From positions 145,234-209,233 of the forward strand of contig CANGVA010000002.1 of assembly GCA_947457395.1 (NCBI GenBank): a stretch of 64,000 nucleotides of DNA. Reading direction: 5' to 3'. The translations under genes were made by a program, and so were the position numbers. Under the pieces are notes generated by a model. The model had not been told where the DNA came from. It ran no database searches and saw only the letters and a program-made list of their open reading frames with translations. This DNA comes from Bacteroidota bacterium. GTDB lineage: Bacteria; Bacteroidota; Bacteroidia; UKL13-3. Each line of letters opens with the position of its first letter. Within the stretch, counting starts at the first letter, position 1. Shown here piece after piece: positions 29,201-37,096 of the stretch.

Positions 29201-29658
29201 TTTTTTTTTAGGTCAATTGCTGCAGTAAACGGAATGGGTTTAAGTTGACTTGTTTTTTGTTCAATAGCAGCCTTTATTAATCCTGTATCTTGACTGCTTT
29301 TTAATTCTTGTTGCAACTGCAGCGTGTTTAGCAACTTGTCTTTTACTTCCGGAAAGTGTTTTCCAATTATTTGTGCTGCTTGTGTATGGTTTATGATTTT
29401 ACCCAGCCTATACATATGCGCAAGTGGAACCAATACAAACCAAACAATAAAATATAATGCCGTACTTAAAATGGTAAAAAACAAAACAGCCCTTATTGTT
29501 GTGCCGAAATGGCCATAGTATTCCATAACAACGGCTAGCAAAACGGTAAGCAGGATGGCCAATATGGTATATATAAAACCCCTTATCAGTTGATTTTTAT
29601 AATACCTCCTGATGAATGCATCGAGTTTTTGTATTAATATATTTTCTGTTGCTAGCAT
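26245..29658 (-). CDS. DUF4175 family membrane protein with long coiled coil
   Basis: A 1137-residue protein (ATG 29658; an in-frame TTG lies 6 nt upstream). Two transmembrane helices lie at about 28-48 and 58-80, and a third at about 160-178 (YVLLPVILYAAIYLVAPG), followed by a beta-rich periplasmic part to about residue 500. From about 510 to 1120 the chain is almost entirely charged coiled coil, rich in K, E and Q (EQKLKEQEHEFKKQSDELLQKQQLIEKM), with a basic Lys-Gly patch (KPKPGKGKGKGKEKGKS). This is the DUF4175 layout common in Bacteroidota; the function is unknown. The thioredoxin-like gene is divergent, 107 nt away. Confidence 0.88.
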   Translation of the reverse strand: MLATENILIQKLDAFIRRYYKNQLIRGFIYTILAILLTVLLAVVMEYYGHFGTTIRAVLFFTILSTALYFIVWFVLVPLAHMYRLGKIINHTQAAQIIGKHFPEVKDKLLNTLQLQQELKSSQDTGLIKAAIEQKTSQLKPIPFTAAIDLKKNLRYARYVLLPVILYAAIYLVAPGMISDGGKRVIAYNQTFKPVAPFRFIITNPQLRAEQFSDFNLELRLEGSKLPDEVYLVRGDYKIKMQKQDNTHFGYLFNTLKRSEVFYFEANDFTSETYSLDVVSRPRLVGYKLQLQYPKYLNKKSETLNSPGDITIPAGTNLNWQFAAEQANQIILGFNGVTAKANPQETDVFTFSKKMFLSTAYYIKTTNNIISTGDSLYYQINVLPDTYPTIAAEEKIDTLTGKQIYFVGDASDDYGLARLLFCYRFIKSDDIEKIKHGTKNKTLAVQKNAIAQRFYYQMNLDEIGFAPSDELEYYFEVWDNDGVHGPKSTKSKIMLRRAPSLQELEQKAEAGSSALKQKMEDAIRESKQMQRELKDLERKMQEKRELTWEEKKKLDQLIERQKKLAEKIEQIKQEQKQLKEQEHEFKKQSDELLQKQQLIEKMFNEVMSEEMKKLIKQVEQMMQLQNKDLIKQEMEKMQLNNKDVEKELDRMLEQFKRLEVEKKQEEALEKLQQLQKKQEELAGKSEALSTEKNINKEDKQQKLDQIKKEQQENKQVFDELKKDLNELNEKNKALEDPKQLENTEQEQKETEEQMEGSEQELDKKDSKKAAEKQKKAAESMKRMEEKMKDAADKQNEKEIELNAEALREILENTIQLSKDQEKLMEELKQINGYNPQFVEKAKEQKRIKDNAKIIEDSLLALSKRVPELGSFINREVTKLNDNLDRSVASFGKRFFGEIRTRQQYAMTHANNLAVMLSEVLKQMQDQMSGEGQKGGKSKPKPGKGKGKGKEKGKSMSELKKMQEELNKQLREGLNNQQQPNGQKPGGQQGMGSQEFARMAAQQQAIRQQMQKMMQEMGAKEKQGFGGNKALQEMQKMMEQTEKELFNKQLTSEMLYRQQEILTRLLESEKAEKKQEQEQKREAEQAKEKTKPAPPDFEQYIKQKNKEKELHQTIPAQMQPYYIEKTRAYFNKIGSRQP

Positions 29659-29734
29659 TGCCAATGTGCGAAATTAAGAGAATAACGAGAACCTTGCTGT
29701 GGTATTTTTTATTTTAGTGGTTTGAAAATAATAT

Positions 29735-29764
29735 TTTGAGGTACGATTATTGATAATACATTTG
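29735..29764 (+). promoter_or_regulatory. Bacteroidota-type promoter (TTTG-N18-TACATTTG)
   Basis: TTTG at 29735-29738 and TACATTTG at 29757-29764 match the -33/-7 consensus with 18-nt spacing, the best promoter match I found. The -7 element ends 1 nt before ATG 29766, so transcription would begin at or inside the start region and the mRNA may be leaderless. Confidence 0.55.
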
Positions 29765-29765
29765 A

Positions 29766-30275
29766 ATGATGATAAAATTTACCCATTTAGCGGTGGTTTT
29801 AATTTTGTTTTGCCCAACAGCGCTTCTTGCTCAGAAAAACAAAAACACAGGCCCTACCGACAACAAACAGGACGAATCACAAAAACTTATATGGTATGAT
29901 TGGAATACCGGTTATGAGCTGGCTAAAAAGACGGGTAAAATTGCCCTTGTTGACGCCTATACCGACTGGTGTGGTTGGTGCAAAAGAATGGATAGAGACA
30001 CTTATAGCAACTCTGATGTTATTGCTCTGATTAATACCCATTTTGTTCCTATTAAGTTTAATCCGGAAATTGAAAATGCATTGTATTATGTAGAAACCGA
30101 TACTGTTAGCGGACCGCAGTTATATGGTATGTTGTCACAGGGAAAATCAACCGGTTTTCCAACAACTTATTATTTGTTTCCCCGCAAAATGAGAATCATT
30201 ATTGACCCTGGCTATAAAGGCCCTGAAGACTTTAAAAAGATTTTACAATCGGCCATTGAAGAAAATAAAAAATAA
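29766..30275 (+). CDS. Exported thioredoxin-like protein (WCGWCK)
   Basis: A 169-residue protein with a signal peptide (MMIKFTHLAVVLILFCPTALLAQ). The thioredoxin fold is shown by VDAYTDWCGWCKRMD, with redox Cys C69 and C72, and a cis-Pro loop in TGFPTTYYLF. The CGWC active site and TxxN-x-D-V neighbourhood resemble the DUF255/SoxW-like group found in Bacteroidota periplasms, which reduce or shuffle disulfides. Two adjacent ATG codons (29766, 29769) are possible starts. purF follows after 30 nt. Confidence 0.9.
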   Translation: MMIKFTHLAVVLILFCPTALLAQKNKNTGPTDNKQDESQKLIWYDWNTGYELAKKTGKIALVDAYTDWCGWCKRMDRDTYSNSDVIALINTHFVPIKFNPEIENALYYVETDTVSGPQLYGMLSQGKSTGFPTTYYLFPRKMRIIIDPGYKGPEDFKKILQSAIEENKK

Positions 30276-30287
30276 CTTGTATATCCT

Positions 30288-30295
30288 TACCTTCG
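30288..30295 (+). promoter_or_regulatory. Candidate -7 element TACCTTCG for purF
   Basis: One mismatch from TAnnTTTG, ending 10 nt before ATG 30306. No convincing -33 element is in register, so purF might instead be read through from the upstream gene. Confidence 0.3.
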
Positions 30296-30305
30296 CTGCT
30301 CCATT

Positions 30306-32201
30306 ATGAGTGATGCAATAAAACACGAATGCGGTATCGCATTCATCAGGCTGCTAAAACCACTTGATTATTATCAGCAGAAATACGGCTCCTCTCTGTA
30401 TGGCCTTAAAAAGCTGTACCTGTTAATGGAAAAACAACACAACCGCGGCCAGGATGGTGCCGGTGTTGGCGTAATTAAATTAAACCCTAATCCGGGAAGC
30501 CCTTACATATTTAGAAGGCGTGCCAGCGGAAGCAATGCTATTGCTGAAATTTTTGGTAAGATAAGCAAGAAAATTAACGAATCGGGGAGTAAAAAAGAGC
30601 TTCAGAATGCCGATTACTTTAAGCAGCACTCTCCTTTTGGAGGCGAAGTGTTGCTTGGCCACTTGCGCTATGGGACCTATGGGGGAAGCGAAAGTAATCT
30701 TTGCCACCCTTTCATCAGAGAAAACAACTGGATGACCAGAAACCTGATGCTTGCAGGTAATTTTAATATGACCAACGTTGATGAGTTGTTTGATTTGCTG
30801 ATGGAGCTTGGACAACACCCCAGCGAAAAAGCAGACACCATTACCATGCTGGAAAAAATTGGTCATTTTTTAGATGAAGAAAATCAGACGCTCTTTGAGC
30901 ATTACAAGGCCAAAGGATTAAACAACAAAGAAATTACCCAACACATTGCAAATAGTCTGAGTATTGAAAATATACTAAAGCGCTCATTAAAAGAGGTGGA
31001 TGGCGGCTATGTGCTTGCGGGCCTCATTGGTCATGGTGATGCATTTATTGTGCGAGACCCTAATGGTATAAGGCCCTGTTTTTATTATCATGATGATGAG
31101 GTGGTGGTTGTTACCTCTGAAAGACCCGCTATACAAACAGGTTTTAATGTTCGTGTTGGTAGCATCAAAGAGTTGGGTGCCGGTAATGCCCTGATAATTA
31201 AAAAAGATGGGGTAGTAACCGAAACAAACATCATTCCTGCCGGAGATAAAAAACAGTGCACCTTTGAGCGCATCTATTTCTCTCGGGGTAACGATAGGGA
31301 TATTTACAAAGAACGCAAAAAACTGGGCTATCTGCTTACGCCCAAAGTGCTTGCGTCTATCAACCATGATATTACCAATACGGTTTTCTCTTACATACCC
31401 AATACTGCAGCTACCGCTTTTTATGGTATGATTGATGGCGTACTGGATTATTTAAGCCAATACAAAGCAGATGAGATTTTCAAAATGGGGCCAAACCCTG
31501 ATAAGGATAAGCTAAAAAAATTGCTGGCGCTTAAGCCGCGAAGAGAGAAAATTGCAGTTAAAGATGCCAAGCTGCGCACCTTTATAACAGACGACCAACA
31601 CCGCGAGGATATGGTGGCACACGTATATGATGTAACATATGGAATCATCAATAATAATACCGATACCCTGGTGGTAATGGATGACTCTATTGTTCGCGGA
31701 ACAACGCTTCGCACAAGTATTTTACGCATCTTAGATCGTTTGCATCCTAAAAAAATCATAATAGTTTCCAGTGCACCACAAATCCGATATCCTGATTGTT
31801 ATGGCATAGATATGAGCCGACTAAAAGATTTTGTAGCATTTCAGGCAATGTTGGCGCTATTAAAAGAAACTAAAAGGGAGCATTTATTGCAGGATGTGTA
31901 TAAGAAGTGTAAGGCTCAAGAAAATCTTCCCAAAGAGCAAATGGTAAATTATTTAAAAGATTTGTATGCGCTTTTTAGTGATGATGAAATAAGTAATAAG
32001 GTGGCTCAAATTGTAAAACCGGATGATATTGAGGCTGAAGTTGGAGTAATTTATCAAAGCATAGAAAACGTACATAAGGCCTGCCCAGAGCATAGGGGTG
32101 ACTGGTATTTTAGTGGCGACTACCCAACTCCTGGTGGGAATAAAGTGGTAAACAAAGCTTTCATTAACTTTATAGAGGGTGTTGCTGCCCGTGCTTATTA
32201 A
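30306..32201 (+). CDS. purF: Amidophosphoribosyltransferase (class II glutamine amidotransferase type)
   Basis: A 631-residue enzyme converting PRPP and glutamine to phosphoribosylamine, the first committed purine step. The N-terminal glutaminase has its nucleophile at C9 (KHECGIAFIR), after an eight-residue leader MSDAIKHE that would be removed as in propeptide-type PurF. QHNRGQDGAGV and the LGHLRYGTYG motif fit the family. The PRPP-binding motif is VVMDDSIVRGTTLRTS. It is longer than the roughly 500-residue classical enzyme; this longer form is common in Bacteroidota. It lies just upstream of lptB (12-nt gap), an unrelated function. Confidence 0.9.
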   Translation: MSDAIKHECGIAFIRLLKPLDYYQQKYGSSLYGLKKLYLLMEKQHNRGQDGAGVGVIKLNPNPGSPYIFRRRASGSNAIAEIFGKISKKINESGSKKELQNADYFKQHSPFGGEVLLGHLRYGTYGGSESNLCHPFIRENNWMTRNLMLAGNFNMTNVDELFDLLMELGQHPSEKADTITMLEKIGHFLDEENQTLFEHYKAKGLNNKEITQHIANSLSIENILKRSLKEVDGGYVLAGLIGHGDAFIVRDPNGIRPCFYYHDDEVVVVTSERPAIQTGFNVRVGSIKELGAGNALIIKKDGVVTETNIIPAGDKKQCTFERIYFSRGNDRDIYKERKKLGYLLTPKVLASINHDITNTVFSYIPNTAATAFYGMIDGVLDYLSQYKADEIFKMGPNPDKDKLKKLLALKPRREKIAVKDAKLRTFITDDQHREDMVAHVYDVTYGIINNNTDTLVVMDDSIVRGTTLRTSILRILDRLHPKKIIIVSSAPQIRYPDCYGIDMSRLKDFVAFQAMLALLKETKREHLLQDVYKKCKAQENLPKEQMVNYLKDLYALFSDDEISNKVAQIVKPDDIEAEVGVIYQSIENVHKACPEHRGDWYFSGDYPTPGGNKVVNKAFINFIEGVAARAY

Positions 32202-32213
32202 AAGAGATAGGCT

Positions 32214-32936
32214 ATGTTATTAAAAACAGAAAATCTGGTAAAACGATACAAAAAAAGGACTGTGGTTAACCATGTTTCTTTTGATGTTAACCAGGGCGAG
32301 TGTGTAGGATTGCTTGGTCCAAACGGTGCAGGTAAAACCACCTCTTTTTATATGACCGTAGGAATTGTTAAGCCTGATGAAGGAACTGTATGGCTAGGTG
32401 ATGAAGATATAACCCACCTTGCCATGTATAAGCGTGCACAAAAGGGTATTGGTTACTTGCCTCAGGAAGCATCTGTTTTTAGAACACTAAGCGTAGAAGA
32501 CAACCTTAAGGCGGTATTAGAAATGACCAAACTTACCAAACAGGAACAAACCCATAAGCTGGAGGAGTTGTTAGAGGAATTTGGTTTAAACAGGGTAAGA
32601 AAAAACCTAGGTAATGTTTTAAGTGGTGGTGAAAGAAGACGTTGTGAGATTGCTCGTGCACTAGCAGTAAATCCAAAATTTATTTTACTAGACGAGCCTT
32701 TTGCCGGAGTTGATCCAATTGCTGTTGAGGATATACAGCAAATCGTATCAAAGCTAAAGCATCGAAATATTGGTATTTTAATAACTGATCATAACGTGCA
32801 TGAAACGCTTTCTATTGTTGACCGTGCATATCTGCTTTTTGAAGGTAAATTATTGAAAGCTGGAACCGCACGTGAGTTGGCAGAAGATGAAATAGTTAGA
32901 AAAGTTTATCTTGGTCAGAATTTTGTTCTTAGATAA
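32214..32936 (+). CDS. lptB: LPS export ABC transporter ATP-binding protein
   Basis: A 240-residue ATPase that powers extraction of lipopolysaccharide from the inner membrane with LptF/G. Walker A is GPNGAGKT (35-42), the signature is [15 protein letters not shown], Walker B is [13 protein letters not shown], and the switch His is in [26 protein letters not shown] is typical of LptB. Length is as expected. LptF/G are not in the window. Confidence 0.96.
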   Translation: MLLKTENLVKRYKKRTVVNHVSFDVNQGECVGLLGPNGAGKTTSFYMTVGIVKPDEGTVWLGDEDITHLAMYKRAQKGIGYLPQEASVFRTLSVEDNLKAVLEMTKLTKQEQTHKLEELLEEFGLNRVRKNLGNVLSGGERRRCEIARALAVNPKFILLDEPFAGVDPIAVEDIQQIVSKLKHRNIGILITDHNVHETLSIVDRAYLLFEGKLLKAGTARELAEDEIVRKVYLGQNFVLR

Positions 32937-32949
32937 AGTAACCGATTAT

Positions 32950-33156
32950 ATGAAAAAATACTTAACACTTTCTTTTTTTGGTTTATTACTCATAAACACT
33001 GCTTGTAAAAATAAATCTGCAAATAATCCGGAAGAATTAAACCAAACGGAAAAAAATACTGTAGAAGATCGTATTAAAAATGATGAGGCCGCTATGGATT
33101 CTTTAGAAAAGATTATTCAAGCACAGATTAATGAAACTGATACAATAACTAAATAA
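32950..33156 (+). CDS. Small lipoprotein, hypothetical
   Basis: A 68-residue protein from ATG 32950 (an earlier in-frame start would overlap lptB and spoil the signal). The N-terminus MKKYLTLSFFGLLLINTACKN is a lipoprotein signal with Cys at the lipobox. The mature part is short, charged and predicted helical. It begins 13 nt after lptB and converges with pheS with a 4-nt gap. Confidence 0.7.
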   Translation: MKKYLTLSFFGLLLINTACKNKSANNPEELNQTEKNTVEDRIKNDEAAMDSLEKIIQAQINETDTITK

Positions 33157-33160
33157 AAGT

Positions 33161-34174
33161 TTACTGCGAAGAGAACTGGCTAAGAAAACGTATATCATTC
33201 TGGCTAAGAACCCTTATATCTTTTATTCCATATAACATCATTGTGGTTCGCTCCACACCCATACCAAAAGCAAAACCGGAATATTCATCCGGGTTAATAC
33301 CGTTTACCTGTAATACGTTCGGGTCTATCATACCACAACCAAGAATTTCTAACCATCCTGTGTGTTTGCAAACATTGCAGCCTGTTCCTTTGCAAATTAT
33401 ACATGCAATATCCATTTCTGCGGATGGTTCTGTAAAAGGAAAATAACTAGGCCTAAAGCGAATTCCATAATCTTCTCCAAATAACTCTTTCACAAAAAAG
33501 TATAAAGTTTGCTTTAAATCTGCAAACGATACATTTTTATCAATATAAACACCATCAATCTGATGAAAAAAACAATGAGACCTGGCTGATATTGCTTCGT
33601 TTCTATATACCCTGCCCGGCATAACAACTCTTATAGGTGGTGATTGATTTTCCATGATTCTAACTTGAACACTGGTACAATGTGTGCGAAGTGAATAATC
33701 CTTATTAATAAAAAAAGTATCCTGCATATCTCTTGCAGGATGGTTATCAGGAAAATTTAATCCGGAAAAATTATGCCAATCGTCTTCAATTTCAGGCCCT
33801 TCAGCAATTGTAAAACCTAATTTTCTGAAAACATCCAACACTTTATTTTGAAAAATATAAATAGGATGACGAGAACCAAGGTAAATAGGCTCACCAGGTA
33901 AACTTATATCTGTTGCTGTTTTTTCTTCTTTTTGTTGATCACCAAAAACTACCTTTAGCTCGTTGTATTTTATTTCGGCCGTTTGTTTTAACTCATTCAT
34001 CACCTTTCCAGTTTCCTTTTTCTGATCATTAGGAATGGATTTAAACAACTCAAACAGATCACTAATAATTCCTTTGCGTGATAAATACTTGATCCGGAAA
34101 ACCTCCAGCTCATCGGCATTATTAATACTCAACACCTTTATTTCCTCAATTACCTGCTTTAATTTTTCAATCAT
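33161..34174 (-). CDS. pheS: Phenylalanyl-tRNA synthetase alpha subunit
   Basis: A 337-residue class II aminoacyl-tRNA synthetase subunit that charges tRNA-Phe with PheT. An N-terminal coiled-coil arm (about 1-90) precedes the catalytic core: GSRHPIYIF, DTFFI, LRTHCTSVQVR (motif 2 region), FHQIDGVYID, and the motif 3 GFAFGMGVERTTMMLYGI. The CIICKGTGCNVCKHTGWLEILG segment is normal for bacterial PheS. pheT is not adjacent, which is common in this phylum. Confidence 0.97.
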   Translation of the reverse strand: MIEKLKQVIEEIKVLSINNADELEVFRIKYLSRKGIISDLFELFKSIPNDQKKETGKVMNELKQTAEIKYNELKVVFGDQQKEEKTATDISLPGEPIYLGSRHPIYIFQNKVLDVFRKLGFTIAEGPEIEDDWHNFSGLNFPDNHPARDMQDTFFINKDYSLRTHCTSVQVRIMENQSPPIRVVMPGRVYRNEAISARSHCFFHQIDGVYIDKNVSFADLKQTLYFFVKELFGEDYGIRFRPSYFPFTEPSAEMDIACIICKGTGCNVCKHTGWLEILGCGMIDPNVLQVNGINPDEYSGFAFGMGVERTTMMLYGIKDIRVLSQNDIRFLSQFSSQ

Positions 34175-34577
34175 TATTTAACGGGATTGGTTCTGCTTTT
34201 TTACAATCACCAAAACTAATACATTTTAAAATTATACCTAAACACACATGTATTAAAACAATAAACCTTTAAATAATTGTATTAGTAATAAGTCCTGTGA
34301 ATTGGTTGAAATATCATTTTCAAAATTCTTGTATTTTATCTTATTCTCTTCAGACGCACAGTTTACTAACATTAAGAAATTTTAATAATCAATTACTTAT
34401 ATAGTTTTATAAACAATGTTGGTAACCTAACCCACTTAAAAATATGGAAAAAAAATAAGCATTATTAATGTAGATATATATCGTTTAACAGGTGGGTAAA
34501 ATAGGGTTTATTAGCTAATATTAATATACCCACATTTGTAATTAACATTAAGCTTATAAAAATTACGTTTATACACA
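34175..34577. other. 403-nt AT-rich spacer upstream of pheS
   Basis: A very AT-rich spacer between pheS and the Big_5 lipoprotein gene. The minus strand carries TAGTTTTG (34218-34211), a good -7 match, with TTTA 20 nt upstream (34242-34239), ending about 36 nt before the pheS start. ACCCAC near 34430 and GTGGGT near 34491 form a 6-bp inverted repeat that could fold but is weak evidence. I see no tRNA, T-box or ORF of note. Confidence 0.5.
34211..34242 (-). promoter_or_regulatory. Candidate pheS promoter (TTTA-N20-TAGTTTTG)
   Basis: On the minus strand, TAGTTTTG (34218-34211) matches TAnnTTTG and is preceded 20 nt upstream by TTTA, one mismatch from TTTG. It would give a leader of about 30 nt to the pheS ATG at 34174. 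Confidence 0.35.
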
Positions 34578-36161
34578 TTACTTAATAAGATTATTTAAGT
34601 CAAATTGTTGTTCTAAATCCCAAAAGGCTCTTAAATTAAAGATCTCAGGAAAATAAAATACATTTTCAGGTTGCTGCTGCATTATAAAATTACCATTATC
34701 CCATTTACCATTTCTGTTGCGGTCATCAATAACTTTTAGCTTATATGTGCCAGGTAATAAGTAATCAAAAAAATATTCAGATTGGTTGTTTAAATAAAAA
34801 GACTTATAAACCTTTTTTTCATCAGCACTAATGAGCTGAATTAATAGGTTTTGATTATTACCATAATATATAAATTTAGCCATAAGCGTGCTGTAACTTT
34901 TAAGGTTTTTAGAAACCCAATTTATACTTTGCTTTTTGCTGTATTGGTTATAAATATCTTTAAAACAGGAGTCTTTTACCTGCAGAGTATATTTAGTGTT
35001 TTCCTTCCATTTATATATAATTTTTATAACAAAGTATGATGTGTCTATTATGTACTTATATGCTTGATTTAAGGTATCTTCTATTAATACTAATTTACTT
35101 GTATCTATATTAAAACAAGGATTAGATAAGGAAATAGTTACTGTATCGTTTAACTCAACATTTTTCTGCATATCTAAATATAACGAAGGCTTCTTAGTAG
35201 ATTTTTTTGTTTTTACACAAACAAAGTCAGTATTATATGTAAAACATAGACTATCTTTTTCTTTAGGCCCGGTATATATAAAAACCGAATCAATATCTGA
35301 TTTACCCACCATCTTACGTAAAAAGAAAACCGATTTATTAAGAGGTATTGGTAAAACACCTGAGGGTTTATAAATTAAAAAAGTGAACCTGTTTTCCTCT
35401 CGGCTAAATGTATCAATAATTTTTCCCGCCTCATATAGGTCAGGCTGATACATTTTTAATTCATAACGCGTGGAAGTATCTGATGTTAAAACAGGATTGT
35501 TTACAAAAGCTATTGCTTCATTTTTATCATACTTAAGATTTTTATTATCATCCGCAAAAGCAATTAGTCTAAATTTTTTATCAGGCAGGTTATATAACCT
35601 AAAAAATCCAGCTTCTTTGCTTTTGGCAAAATATGCGGGTTTAGTTAGGTATATTGAAGAGTCAGAAAAACCATTTATTGGGTATAAACACACATTCATA
35701 TTTTTCTTTGGCTCGTTGTTTTCTGCCCAAACTATTTTACCAGAAATGTTTAGGGTATCTATGGTGCTTCCGGTTGAAAAAACATAACGATAATCTCCAA
35801 GAACATTACCCTCATGATTATCGGCAAGTGAATTACCAAAATTAATCGTATAGGTTGTGTTTGGTTTCGGTGCCGATCTAAATCGTATGATAAGATTTTT
35901 TCCACTTATTTCATATTCCGGCTTTTCTTCCAGCGGTGGAGAAATTACGATCTGTTCTTCCGGGCTAATCAGTTGTATGTATTCATCAAATCCAACCACA
36001 ATTTTATTGGAATTAAATCCCGCTTTTGCATTGGATGGAACCTCTTTGGTCACAACCGGAGGTTGTGTGTCTTTTGCTCCACCCGTTGGCGCAACAACTT
36101 GAGCACAACCGCAAATGATTGCTGCTATCCCTAAAACAAGTATGATATTAAGCCTACTCAA
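34578..36161 (-). CDS. Lipoprotein with Big_5 Ig-like domain
   Basis: A 527-residue lipoprotein; the signal MSRLNIILVLGIAAIICGC ends at lipobox Cys 19. The start is TTG, since the codon two before it is a stop and no other start precedes the signal. Residues about 33-135 form a Big_5 Ig-like domain (PPVVTKEVPSNAKAGFNSNKIVVGFDEYIQL ... PEYEISGKNLIIRF ... NTTYTINFGNSLADNHEGN). Further beta-sandwich regions follow, ending in YKLKVIDDRNRNGKWDNGNF, a carboxypeptidase-regulatory-like motif. This is a common Bacteroidota envelope lipoprotein of unknown role. Confidence 0.85.
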   Translation of the reverse strand: MSRLNIILVLGIAAIICGCAQVVAPTGGAKDTQPPVVTKEVPSNAKAGFNSNKIVVGFDEYIQLISPEEQIVISPPLEEKPEYEISGKNLIIRFRSAPKPNTTYTINFGNSLADNHEGNVLGDYRYVFSTGSTIDTLNISGKIVWAENNEPKKNMNVCLYPINGFSDSSIYLTKPAYFAKSKEAGFFRLYNLPDKKFRLIAFADDNKNLKYDKNEAIAFVNNPVLTSDTSTRYELKMYQPDLYEAGKIIDTFSREENRFTFLIYKPSGVLPIPLNKSVFFLRKMVGKSDIDSVFIYTGPKEKDSLCFTYNTDFVCVKTKKSTKKPSLYLDMQKNVELNDTVTISLSNPCFNIDTSKLVLIEDTLNQAYKYIIDTSYFVIKIIYKWKENTKYTLQVKDSCFKDIYNQYSKKQSINWVSKNLKSYSTLMAKFIYYGNNQNLLIQLISADEKKVYKSFYLNNQSEYFFDYLLPGTYKLKVIDDRNRNGKWDNGNFIMQQQPENVFYFPEIFNLRAFWDLEQQFDLNNLIK

Positions 36162-36168
36162 CTGTTAA

Positions 36169-37059
36169 TTAAACATTTTTAACCACAAATAGTAAGCTAG
36201 AGTAGTTGCCGCTAAACCAGGCATTTACTGTAGATACCAAGCCGCTTGCTGCTCCGCGCAAAAACGCTCCACCACTTCCCCTGTGTACTTCGCTTCGCAT
36301 GCTTATGTAAGGCGCGTCAAAAACCAGTGCACGTGTTTGCACAACCTTAAAACCATGTTTTTGCATAAGCAATGAAAAGCTGATCTTGTTAAAATGGTAC
36401 AAGTGGCGCGGTACATCATACCCGTCCCAATGGGCGCCATAATACTTTGCGTCCCAACTACTGCTATTAGGAACCGCTATAAAAAGTGTTCCGTCTTTTT
36501 TCAGCAACCGTTTCAGCTGCTGCATTCTTTCGTTAAGCGCATGTACATGTTCCAAAACATGCCACTGTGTTATGGCATCAAAGGAATTGGGTTCAAAGGA
36601 GTCCAGCTCGCTTTCTTTTCTAACTATTATGCCAAAATGTTGCTTAACATAGGTTACCGCCTCATCACTTACATCAACCCCTACTGGCTTAAAAGACCCA
36701 TCTTTATGCAGCGCGTTTAGGAAATACCCCAACCCGCACCCCAAATCCATTATATCTCCTGATGGATGAAAAGATTTGATTAGTTTAATTTTGCGGCCAA
36801 TGCTATAATCTCGCACCACATCATATACCTTATACATGAAACTAAAACCCTCTTTGCTTCCCGCATGAGAAACATAACGATCGCTTTGGTAATAAGGACC
36901 AATTTCCCGTACGGATGGTCTGGGGTTGGTAAATAAAAAGCCGCAATCTGCACACCTGAACAAATCAAATGTTTCTGCGCTGGCCACAAAGTCTGTACAA
37001 GAAATTTCTTTGGCAAGATGGTTTCCGCCACAAACAAGACAAAAGGAAAGATGTTCCAT
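36169..37059 (-). CDS. Class I SAM-dependent methyltransferase with N-terminal zinc ribbon
   Basis: A 296-residue methyltransferase. C7-x2-C10 and C36-x2-C39 form a zinc-ribbon-like N-terminus (FCLVCGG, FRCADCG). The SAM site is IMDLGCGLGYFL at about 103, followed by PVGVDVSDEAV and a DAITQWHVLEHV motif. A late segment resembles the Methyltransf_23 group often found with cell-surface polysaccharide genes. The acceptor is unknown. Seven nt separate it from the lipoprotein gene, so they are probably co-transcribed. Confidence 0.88.
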   Translation of the reverse strand: MEHLSFCLVCGGNHLAKEISCTDFVASAETFDLFRCADCGFLFTNPRPSVREIGPYYQSDRYVSHAGSKEGFSFMYKVYDVVRDYSIGRKIKLIKSFHPSGDIMDLGCGLGYFLNALHKDGSFKPVGVDVSDEAVTYVKQHFGIIVRKESELDSFEPNSFDAITQWHVLEHVHALNERMQQLKRLLKKDGTLFIAVPNSSSWDAKYYGAHWDGYDVPRHLYHFNKISFSLLMQKHGFKVVQTRALVFDAPYISMRSEVHRGSGGAFLRGAASGLVSTVNAWFSGNYSSLLFVVKNV

Positions 37060-37096
37060 TGCGGCAAATTAATAAAATAATCTGCAGTAAAACCGC

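Noticed and set aside
30306..30332. purF start placed wrongly because Cys is residue 9
   Set aside because: PurF can carry a short cleaved propeptide; MSDAIKHE before CGIAF fits that and the region is conserved.
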